Assembly (NCBI GenBank): GCA_037389465.1
Contig: JAZARR010000230.1
Coordinates: 5,721,501 to 5,785,500, forward strand
Source of the DNA: Baylisascaris procyonis
Lineage: Eukaryota > Nematoda > Chromadorea > Rhabditida > Ascarididae
Direction of reading: 5' to 3'
Length of the DNA stretch: 64,000 nucleotides
Shown: positions 18,055 to 28,900 of the stretch, in pieces
How positions within the stretch are numbered: the first letter of the stretch is position 1
Layout of the letters: each line of letters begins with the position of its first letter
Position numbers and translations under genes: made by a program
Notes under the pieces: generated by a model
Seen by the model: only the letters and a program-made list of their open reading frames with translations
Told to the model about the DNA's origin: nothing
Databases searched by the model: none

Positions 18055-19790
18055 TCCATTGTCCTTAAATAGTTTGCAAAGTGAGTTTTTTCTCTGCAAT
18101 ATAAGTTTTTCTCACCTGCGTATTCGTTACAGCAGTTTTCTCTTTTACCAGTTTTTAATGCAGATTTTCTATATCTACCAATATGCATTACTAGCTTTTC
18201 TCATATTGCAGGACGGGTTTCTTTCTATGTACCAATTTGTGGTAGTGTTTTTTTTTATAAAGTTTTCTTTATAATACGCCATTTGTAATAAGTTATAAAT
18301 TGATTCCTTCTTTGTCAATGGTTTATGAATTATGAACAAAATATTATCACATCGTTGAAAAAGTTTCCTATAAATGAGCGGTTGCAAAAATATCGCGAGA
18401 TGTTAAGCGTTAGGTGACATCTGTGGTTTTACCTGCACAAGCCTCGAGATTCGGGGGACATCCACAATGTGTTATAAGGATTAGGTGCGCAGTGTATGAA
18501 ATTTTTTAATAACTAGGAAGAGCGTACGATGTATGGTAAAAAATATTACATAGTTATGTAAAAAGCAATGTGAGAAATCGTTGTAGATTGCGCATCCCAA
18601 TTAACAATGATGGAAGCGGCCGGCTTACTGAAGACGGGCAAAAATGCGCCATGTTCGTAAATATCTTTTCAAAGATTTTCGAAAGGGATGATTGGTGTTT
18701 TACCTTGCCTAACTTCCCGACTTAAACGAAATAAGGACGCACTTATTTTTCATGAAAAGCTATCGGTAAAATCACTAATAAACTTGCTGCATACGCCAGA
18801 TGATATTCCATCAACAACATCAAAATTCTCTCTTCTGTTGAGTAACATCTCCCTTTTAGCAATCTCATGCTGTTTTCTTTCTCCTTTATCAGTTTATAAT
18901 ACTAACTAAGAAATCATATATCATAAAAAATGATTTGAATAACTTTCATCGCTCTGTAATGAGTACGTAGAATAAGCTGGCTGCAAATATCTTTAAAAAA
19001 AAAAAGAATATTGAAGTCTTATAAAACACCTAAATCGTTTTATTCTTTGCTTTCTTGCAAATGTTATATTTTAAACTTTTTTCGTTACTTTCATCGTCAA
19101 TGATCTCATATTATTTTCAATGCTTTTCGCATTGAATTTCTTTATGCAATCTATACGTTAGCCATGGGTCATGCGATTGTTTGTTTTGCTTCTCGTTTTA
19201 TGCTTCTCTTATGTACTTATGTTTATATCTTCCCTGCATGGAACTTTGAATAAACATAAATGAAAGGCCAATTTTTTCCCCTGTACCAGTTTATAATAAA
19301 GGTTTTGTTAATGTATTAGCGCTTTTATGTAGTTATTTGCAATGGCGGTTCTTCTATTCTTCTAGTTTGCAATACGAGTTTTTAAAATGCAGTACGGTTT
19401 TTCTTATGTGCCTCTTTGCGGTGCCAACTTTCCACTTGTATGAGTTTGCAATGCGATTTTTTTGTATGTACTAATTTGCAAAACCAATTTTTCCCCTCAA
19501 ACAGCCTGAAATATGTATCGGCTTCCATTATCAATTTCTCTCAAGTACCAGTTTATATTACCAATTTTTCCCCACCAGTTCCATAATGCATTGTCTTCTC
19601 ATGAACCAATTTGCGATAGCTGTTTCTTCTCATGCCATTTTATAAAACGAGTTCTTCTCACGCAATATCAACTTGTAATCAGAGTTTTTCTAGTGTGTTG
19701 GTTTGCAGTATCAATTTCTCTTCTGTACCAGTTTGTAATATCAGTCTTTCTTATGTATCGGTTTGTAATATGAGTTCTCTTCTAATACCT
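18055..19790. repeat. Degenerate 30-bp minisatellite
   Basis: A T-rich unit recurs many times, with cores GTTTGTAATAT(C/G)AG followed by TTTCTT(C/A)TGTACCA. The cleanest copies start at 19701, 19731 and 19761, exactly 30 bases apart. Older copies at about 19334, 19365, 19443, 19475, 19605 and 19665 keep spacings near 30-35 or 60. A diverged block covers 18055-18290, with fainter matches near 18830-18900. The array lies directly upstream of mec-17. The decay gradient suggests an old array with its youngest units at the 3' end. Confidence 0.65.
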
Positions 19791-19982
19791 GAGACAGTAG
19801 TTGGTGATATTGGTCAAGGAACAGATGAAAATCTACCTTATTGATAATTTTTAACTCCCAAAGAATTTTCTTTGGTGTAAACATTATCATTGTTTCAACT
19901 GCGATAGAATATCTTATGAATGTTTTTCAAATATGTTTATTTGAGCAACCATTGTGCAATGGTGCTATGAGTTTTTTTATGC

Positions 19983-19984
19983 AG
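19983..19984 (+). other. Probable trans-splice acceptor of mec-17
   Basis: A TTTTTTTATGCAG acceptor abuts the mec-17 ATG with no base between. In nematodes this layout usually marks spliced-leader addition. A cis-spliced 5' non-coding exon further upstream is the alternative. Confidence 0.55.
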
Positions 19985-22900
19985 ATGGAGGTGCCATTCG
20001 ATTTGGGTGAATACTTCGAAGATGCGCCCATCCAAAGACTCGATCTCAACACTCTGAAACGGCTCAACCCACGCAAATGTTGGCCTGTGCAGAAGGCCAT
20101 CGATGGAATGGGCGCCCTCTCGGCTGAGGTTGCTCCTTTTGCATAGCTTCAACTTAGCCTTTTTCGAATAGGTGACCACTGCTTCAGCTTAGTCTTTCTC
20201 GGAGGAGTGACCACTTCTTTTGAAGAAGTGACCACTGCTTCAAATTATTCCGTTTCGAAGAAGCAATCACTTTTATTGCCTATCATCTCTTATCTTAATC
20301 ATTTCTTGCATTAATTTCCTTTGACATAAAGCCTCTTTCTTTTGTGTCTCGTGTCAGTCACTATGAAAAACGCTGATGGATTGATTGCTTTCTTCTAGAA
20401 TGGCGTTTTACGAGTAAAGGCATCTAAGTGTCATCCAATATTTCCGTTTCCATTCCGCGTTCTTTCTTTAACTGAATCCTAATTTCCCCATATAGATATT
20501 CAAATTTAGTGACCGTTGAAAAAATTTTTTTTATTTGAAACTTCGAAAATGTGGGAGATAACTATCAAAAATCAGCCTATAGAAATGCACAGACCGAATT
20601 CTGAGGAACTATTTTCCACTTTTCGTCAAATAAATTTCAGAGGCATCAGCGTCTTCATATAACTGGGAGTTTTTTCCTTCCAAAGGTTGTTGAAATAATT
20701 TATGAGCCAATAACGGAATCAGAATCCATCATAAAGTTCTTTCTTTTTTCTTCCTCTCTCTGTGAAATAAAGCCTCCGAATAAGTAATGCACCTCTTCTC
20801 TGATACTTTTAGCGACAACTTATTGAGGTTTTCCAGCAAACGCATTCTGTCGATGTTCTCGTTTTGTGGGTCAGTGGTGATTATGTCACTGTTCCGACAA
20901 AATTCCTTGGTACTTCCACCGCTGCTAATACTATTACTCAACAAATTGTTTTCTATGCTTTCTAGTATAAATTTTCAATCACTCTTTGAAATCGATACTT
21001 GATGCAGCAGCTCTAGATGAAACTCTCTTCAAGAAGGATATTATCGGGGGAGGGGGAGGGGGAATCGATTTGTCACATAGTAATAGTGGGCGAATAATTA
21101 CATTTGTTTCCTTTGAGAGGAATGATGATGACAGACGTCTGTCACATTCACTAGTTATATACTCGTCCAATGACATTCCTTCATACAATGCGATAATTCA
21201 TATTTTGCTGTAGCTTGACACTAATATAAGTGAAATATTTGGCTAATATAACACTTCACGATGAATTTTTAAATTTAAGATACTCTAAAGGAAATAAAAA
21301 ACAATTTATTCATTCAGGCTCAAGGTTTGAAACGGGCACTTACCTCCTATGACAAACTAATTGATTCAGACGATGGCCAAGTGCTCTATTTAATGTGGAA
21401 AAAAGATCCGAATCGTGAGTATGTGCGACTATATTCATATTCTTTTTTTTTTGTCTTATTTCATCCTTGTTGCTCAGTGAAGTAATAATTGAGAGATCGC
21501 CGTACTCATTTTCTGTAAGTGAATTAGCACTCTAAGAGTAGAGCCAACTTTAATATTATTTGCCCTTAGTACCTAGAAGGTACGTTCAGCTATTGTGCTC
21601 AATAAAATTGATGATATTTTTACACAGCCGCTATAAATTTCTACCATTGAATATACGAAGTTTCTTATGTGGCTACTGTCCAAATTACACAGTACTACCA
21701 TCAAATTCAGCACTGATCATTTCCTATACAAAAGTGTAATAGTAGTACTTTTTCCTATGGAACAGTAATGGTAGTATAGTTTATCGTTATTCTAAACCTT
21801 TAAGTGATTACCAAAGAAACAATAATAAATCAAAAGAGTTATTCGTTTTTTATTTTTCTCTTATTATGTTATCAACTGAAAAAAGAATTTTTATCGCAGA
21901 AGTTTCCCAAATTAAGTGAATATTTTATGATTATTGCTATTGTTTTATTGATATAATTTTTCATCGTTATGATTGTATTTGAAGGTTTCTTTCCGAATTT
22001 TTTGGTTTCTGAATGCAATAAATTCAATAGCAACCTATTAATAATATTCCTTGATCAAATTTCCCATAAGAATTTTTATCTAGAAACTCAGATATCACTA
22101 AAATTTTCTATTTAGGAGCTGAAGTGTCGTTAAAAATTTTAATCTAGGAACTCAAGTATCGTCATCGGATTGCTGAAAATTGGTTATAAATGCCTCTATT
22201 TGGTGGATGCCACTATGAAAACTTTCAAGACAACACCACTGTGCATACTCGACTTCTATGTGCACGATACATTGCAAAGAAGGGGCAACGGGCATAGCCT
22301 TTTTGAGTGCATGATCCAGGTACGCTCGCTTTCAATTACCAACACTTTTTTGAAAAAAAACCTTTGATATAAAGATGAATGAGATTTTTTTATTGTTATT
22401 TATATTAAAATTATAGGGACAACAATATCTGTTGAACTTGACCTTGCTTCATTATTCGAACCCGATGTGCTTGAAAAAAAATAAACGATCGCTTCTAGCA
22501 TGAGGGTTCACCAGTGGAAAGAATAGCCATCGATAAGCCATCCGATTCATTGCTGCAATTCATGAACAAATATTACGCGCTGACGGATCCATTGTGGCAG
22601 TCTACGAACTACGTCGTCTATGCACCATTTTTTGATTATTTACAACCTTGCGATGAACTCGATAGCGCTCGGAAACAACCATCCTCCTCGAAAACCGACG
22701 CACTTCACACCGAGGTATTCACTCTAATTTGTTTATATTTTGCGATTTATTTTATTGTATTCGTTTCTTGGAGATAATGATAGGCTTATATACCCACAGA
22801 TATAAACACTCAACGAGATTATGTTGTTGCAGGCATAAACATATGAAGTGTGTCGAAGGGGTGGGCATTATATGTGCATTTGCGCGGCGTTATTTCAACT

Positions 22901-23948
22901 GAACACTCTTACAGATTACCAAAAAAAAAAAAAAAATTTTACCTTCAAAGTTTAATTGATGCACGCAAATCTTCTAAAGGATGTTCGTTTTTTTTCCGGC
23001 ATAAAACGAGAATTAAGCCGGCAAAGCTTGTGATACTTTTAAATTTCTGTAATTCCTTTCGAAGTTAGTAGATCAAGGTGGAATAATGACTTGGCCGTAT
23101 GGTGTATATTAATGCCACCAACATTCACAATTCCAACTTCTATAATTCTCGAGCCGAACTCTTATTTTCTCCAACTGAACTACCGAATAGAAAGACAGAC
23201 AGACACATACGCCTATATGCATGCGCATAGACACAACACTACAACAATACAGCGTTGCAAAGCGAATTTTTAAAAGTGTATAATGAAAAGACTTTTGAAA
23301 GGCAAGACGATTTGTTTTAAAAGGCAAGACGATTTGCCTAAAGATATCATCAGGTACCTCAATATACAGTCTTCAGGTTTTCTAAAGATAAAATCTCATT
23401 GGGAGAAAAAATGGGATGTTTTTCGTTAAATAATGAAAATTATGAGAACGAAAAAAAAAAACAAACATAGCACACCAGATCGAATTAGAAAAGGATTCGC
23501 ATTCATTCTCTTATTTGGCTTTGCTAAGCGTTTATTAGACCGATTATCATGATACAATTGTTTTTCGTTATCTAAATTTTGCAACAAAATTTGTCAACTA
23601 TCTATATGTCGTTGTTTTGCTGTTTATCGATTACGATGTTCATATTGTCGATAATTCTGTATTCGAACGTGAACTGCTTTGGATCTCAAAAGGCGGTCGC
23701 AGATGCAATAGTGGTGATAAAGAAATGTATTCATATTTATTTTTATAATCTTTATATATTTTTTCTATTGTTGATAACGAAAATTTGCATCATTTCAGAA
23801 GGAGAAAACTCAACGTGCACGAATGCAAGATTCTGTGGCCGATATTATGTACGGTGGATCAAGCTCACCAATAAGGGTCATCGCTGGTCCAGACACACCA
23901 CAAGGACGTAAAAATGCACGCGATTTTGGTCATCAGTCGATATGGTAG
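19985..23948 (+). CDS. mec-17: Alpha-tubulin N-acetyltransferase (MEC-17/ATAT1)
   Basis: Complete gene in five exons: 19985-20128, 21318-21418, 22157-22319, 22499-22714 and 23799-23948 (TAG), 257 aa; C. elegans MEC-17 is of similar length. It acetylates Lys40 of alpha-tubulin in the lumen of microtubules, using acetyl-CoA. Seen: the family N-terminus MEVPFDLGEYF; the GNAT core IGYKCLYLVD and PLCILDFYVHDTLQRRGNG (acetyl-CoA loop, residues 123-127); and AIDKPS with the conserved catalytic Asp at residue 148. The acceptor of exon 3 selects donor GTATGT at 21419 over the overlapping GTGAGT at 21415, because only the former keeps frame. The exon 1 donor (GTTGCT) is weak and is followed by a 35-bp repeat. 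The last exon, a basic tail with MYGGSSSPIRV, is less conserved and rests on phase and splice signals. In worms the gene acts in touch neurons. Confidence 0.95.
20146..20271. repeat. 35-bp tandem repeat in mec-17 intron 1
   Basis: Units at 20146-20180, 20181-20215 and 20237-20271, plus a 21-base truncated unit at 20216-20236. Each begins GCTTCA and ends AGTGACCACT or a close variant, with TTTCGAA in the middle. The array begins only 17 bases after the exon 1 donor. Confidence 0.9.
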
Positions 23949-25853
23949 CGTACGAGAGTGAATGAGGAAAAGATTTGACTCTTGATTGCACATTGCACAC
24001 TCACTGGCCAAGTTTGTTTGTGCTCAAAAATGGGAAGGAAACAAACTGCCCAAGCAAAACCTTTTACTAAACTTCGTATAGAAAAGTATTTATTAATTAT
24101 TCAAGAAAATCTAAAAGGCTAATAGCTCTTTCAGACCTAAAGAAAGAAAACGAATCGATAGAAAACTTCCCCATGAATCCGATCAGAGCTTATTTATAGT
24201 TTCAATTTATAAACTTTGTTCAAACGTAACAAAAATGCAATTTATGGATTTATCGAATCGGCTCATCCTGTACTATTTATCCGCTTCCACTAATTTATTC
24301 TTATTCCTATGAACTTTGCTTTTATTTAAAATTTAATAATTCAATAAGAAATGTTTTTTCTCATTTGCAGGCTATGCTTATATCTCATCAATGCGAAATT
24401 AAACAACTCTTAAGCGTGAAATCGTTTACTAATAGAGAAAAATCTTTCCCTAAAGCGAGAAAATTTATCGATTTTGACGTAATTAAACAATTGCAATAGC
24501 ATCCATCGTTTCTATCACGTTTCATATGTGAGAATCTCATCCCAAAGTGTTGTTCTAAGTGGAAATCGGATTGTGCCGATACACTATATGCACAAACAAG
24601 TATTTTCGGTAGTTTGATGGAACATCTGAAAAAATATCTCAGTGAATTTAGAGATGAATGAAAGAGTTTCTGAAATAGAGATAATTGTATGAGGAGATTA
24701 CGTAACATAAATGTATCTGAGCATATTTCCCATATTGTATAGGATACTTGCGTGCTGCACAGGACCAAAATCTCCAACTTTGCTTTATATTTTTAATTAA
24801 ATTGCAGTTGCACAACTCAGTATCCATCTTCACTTTAATCACTTAATTTCGCATTGTAATCTCAAAGAGGGATATATCCCTCTAAAAGACACAATAGATT
24901 CCAATTATGAGTGATCGGTGCCGTTTTTGCTTTAATTCGATGCTAATTGTGCTGCATATATGTTGTATTGCTAGCAAAGAAGCGTTGTGATATCATTGTG
25001 ATTGTGTGTATCCTTTGTATCCTTCTGCATTATTTGTTCATTTCTTTGCGTCGATTGCTTTTCCAATCATTCTAGGCATTTATTGCATTTGGTTACAGTC
25101 GAATATGCCTAAAGCAAATTTTATCTGCTCTTCTGAAGCTTCAAATATCAAGTCAATATCAAATATGACGCCAATATTTCAATGTAGATCCATAATTTTG
25201 AATACTGATAAACACCGCGATTGTTTATAATTGTCGAAGATAAAATATTCTAGAAATTTTATTTTAATTGTTTTGCTTTCTAGAGCAATTTCAGCTATCA
25301 AGTGGGTGCTAAGCATCCTTTGAAATAATCGAATTCATCTGAAGAGATTCGAAAAATTCGATGCTTTATCGTTATTTAAAACTTTCAATGATGCGCAATA
25401 AAGTGCTTGTGATCTTTATTAAGCTATTTATACCGGTGCATACGACAACACTGAATAATAGGTGTTGTTTTTATTTGAATCAGTAAATGAGTTGATAATC
25501 TATCGAAATAAAACAGTTGTGCATTGGCATTTTTATGGCCAAATTGAGGAAGTGATTGAGGGGTATCATCTATTCTCTATTCAAAGAGAGAATATGGAAA
25601 ATTTGATGAGAAAATCGATAAATATTCGACTGTAGCTAATAATGAGCAGTCGGAATTACAATTGAATTGACCTTTTTTTATGACAGCTAGCTGCTCGACT
25701 AGCTAATTATTGTCTCTTCTATTGGCTCTTCCAAATGTTCGTTGTTGTTTTTGTTGTGCTTCGATTACTGAAACGATTAGCCGAACGTTTTATTGTATTG
25801 CAAACATATTTCTCAATGCTCGCAAAGCATAAATCGCTTCTTTAATGAATGTC
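23949..25853. other. mec-17 to osm-1 spacer
   Basis: About 1.9 kb between the two cilia/neuron genes. An 18-bp perfect palindrome, AGAGGGATATATCCCTCT, lies at 24866-24883. A 129-codon minus-strand frame (24388-24777) has no recognisable motif and is probably chance. An AATAAA at 25396-25401 is too far from the mec-17 stop to assign confidently. Confidence 0.5.
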
Positions 25854-25867
25854 GTCGTCATGACAAC
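25854..25867 (+). promoter_or_regulatory. X-box (RFX/DAF-19 site) of osm-1
   Basis: GTCGTCATGACAAC is a perfect match to the nematode X-box consensus RYYNYYATRRNRAC, a 14-bp imperfect palindrome. It lies 74 bases before the osm-1 ATG and upstream of the putative trans-splice acceptor at 25919-25920, within the distance typical of C. elegans ciliary genes. Known: DAF-19, the sole worm RFX factor, drives IFT genes through such sites. Inference: osm-1 here is under the same control. Confidence 0.8.
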
Positions 25868-25918
25868 TTCAATGCAGCGTTTCACTGCATTCGCATCAAT
25901 TCTGCATGCGCAATCAAC

Positions 25919-25920
25919 AG
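25919..25920 (+). other. Probable trans-splice acceptor of osm-1
   Basis: CAATCAACAG ends 20 bases before the osm-1 start codon and downstream of the X-box. This fits spliced-leader addition to a promoter-proximal 5' end. Confidence 0.45.
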
Positions 25921-25940
25921 CTCTATCTGTCTATACAACT

Positions 25941-28900
25941 ATGCGTCTCAAATATTTGCAAACAATTCTTGAACAGCAGGTAACCTGTTTCCTATTGTAT
26001 CCAATTCGTTCATATTTCCATTCCGCACGTGATAGGTGTGACAACTAGAGGGCTTTATGAAAATTGGATGGGAAACATCAGCCGGAAGTTGATGATGTAG
26101 ACCTCTGTGTTACTAGAAGGAACCGATTACATTCGATGGTTTTGGGATTCAAGAATGCTTGATGCAGGTGTTGTGGATTTTTACATATCAAAGATCACGA
26201 GATGTGTCTGAGGATGGAATGGTGGAAAGGTCAATGATGGAAAGCACTATATTTGGAGTGAAAAGTGCTGTGTGAGTATGTACAATATGACTGAATGTGG
26301 GTGTACGAATGTCGACGATAAGCCTTGAGGTGGTGGACATAGAGTAATGATAACCAAGGGACTAGTTTGCGGCGGTCGGTTACCGACAGAAGAAATTTTG
26401 ATCCGTTATCATCACTGATATCACATAAGTGATATACACCAATTGGGGGGGGGCTTGCTAGTGAGTAAAAGCTGTGGGGAATTTTTTCGTCTTTGAATGG
26501 GATTTCCTACCGATGAGTCTGAGTACATTTGTGAGTCCACCTGGAAGCATCTTTATTTGTTATATTTGCTCAAAAATGAGAAAATTTATTTGTTGATTCA
26601 TCCATATATTATTTGTCAAGTATCAAGATGTAAATAGTTGCACTGAAAAATTTATATGGGAACAAAAGAATAGAAAAAAAGATCGAAGATTTTATACATA
26701 ATCGATTTACTTCATGAAATGAATAACGCTATCGAGTGTTTCCAATTAATCGAGCGGAAAATTAACATTGATGATATTCATTAGATGTGATATCCGATCC
26801 GGAGTAAATTCATATACTTCTGCAACAAATATCTTATCATACATGATGATATATAGTTCCCGCATATAGAACGTTTATCTTAGTACTGTATTTGCTTAAG
26901 TACTGAGCTATATTAAGGATGGAGCCGCTAAAATAGCGGCATTAGATTGGTCGCCGAATGGTGCCAAGCTGGCCGTAGCGACTGCAGATCGTTCCATTGT
27001 ACTATTCGATGAAAAAGGCCAACGACGCGACAAATTCCCTACAAAGCCGACGGATTCAAAAGTTTACTCCAAATTCTATAATTTCTTTCTGCCTTATCAA
27101 GAAAATCTTTTGTGAAGTGTTATATGAAATAACGACAGTTGATGCTACTATGAACAGACTTTGAATATATGCAAGATAGAGGAGATAAGTTTTCTAACCA
27201 AATATGAGAGTGATCTATTAGTGTGTGTGTGTGTGAATTAAGATTGTCTATCAAAAGTATCACAACAAAAAATGATGCTATTTGTAAGTTACTCGTCCCC
27301 TATCTGTATATTTAATCGTCTTTTTCGTCCTTAATTATGCATCTTTATCCCTAAGTTAGCGCAGGTCCATCCAAACTAAACCAATTTCACCTGACCACTC
27401 CAACCTAACCAACCGTAGACGAAGCAATAAAATTATGTTTGCAAAAATGAGTAGCCCGAAAGCAATACACATGCACCAGGATATCTCAGTCAATAATGTT
27501 TCCAAGTGGGAACTTGTCTCAGGAGACTTGAACCTACTTTCACTTCAAATGGAATAGAACTTGATAAAGAGAATAGAAGAGACTTTTTTTAGCATCTAAT
27601 ACGGTTTGTAATAAAGTAGTTAGCCTACTATGAACTCCAATCAGCATACTACCGCCACGAATTGTTTTGTTTTAGTACGGTAAGAAGAGTTATTTGGTTA
27701 AGACGATTGTGTTCTCACCAGATTCGACTCGTTTGGCTGTCGGACAAACCGATCAAATCGTTTATGTCTATCGACTTGGGGAATCATGGTCTGTATTGGA
27801 AAGTTTTCATTTAATTTTGTGTATTGCTTTAGCATTTCATTGCTCATAGCCTATTTAGGAAAGTGTTCATCTTCCCTGTTAAATAGTTTTTCTTGTATAG
27901 AAGTCCATGAGACAGCCGGCGAAAATGAACCCTACAATAGTCACGATCTACCATTATTGATATCTCCATAACTAGTTCAGAAACCCTCAACTCAGATCAC
28001 AAGAAGTCATGCATTTGCATTGATTATATCAATTACAGATTGAATGCACCCCTAATGTCCTCAAATACAATTCAAATACAGCGTTAATTTCAACGTGATC
28101 TGCCAATATTTCTTTCACTAAACCATGCACGATTGATTAACATATATGTGAAATGATCAGTGTAACATACCTCACAGTAGTATTTCACCGTCATTGAGTT
28201 CTTAAATTTTTTGAAAATTAATTAAACAAACCTCACGACAACATTTCTTCGATATTTGGCTCTTTTCTTTTTTACAAATTAATCAATCTTCATCGATTAG
28301 AAGCACTCAAAAAAGCGGCTGAAAATATAAATAACATAATTACCAATTAATTGCTCGCATTCTTTATAAGGACTGTACTATTTCCCTAGAAATGTGGCCA
28401 TAAAGGGATATTTTCAAGGGACGAGAAGAAAGTGATATGTAATAAATTCACACAATCATCGGCCGTCACTGCGATGGTATGGCCAAGTGACGAACGTCTT
28501 ATTGTGGGTTTGGTCGATGGCAAAGTCAGACTCGCCTCATGTAAACACAACAAATGCTCAACGCTATATCGAACTGATGTTTTCGTTACTTCAATTGCAC
28601 TTCAGTATGTTCGTTGTTTCTCTTTAGAAATAATTACTTGGCTCAGTTATTTCCACTTTACGAAGAATACCGACCGTGTCAGTGACTAATATCATACTGT
28701 TGACTTGTTATCAGTGATTTACATCTCGTAGTAAAATATTATATCAGTGATTAAATTTGTATAATTCATTGGAAGCATTGAAAAGGCGGAGAATTACAGG
28801 ATAATTCAGTGGCATCTTGTAAAGCGCACATCAGCGATAGTGAAATGTTCCATAAAACGCCTTTTGCGTCCTGTTATTCCATCACTTTACAGCGATATAT

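Noticed and set aside
24388..24777. 129-codon minus-strand ORF
   Set aside because: Longest chance-type frame in the spacer; no motifs, no family resemblance and no linked exons.
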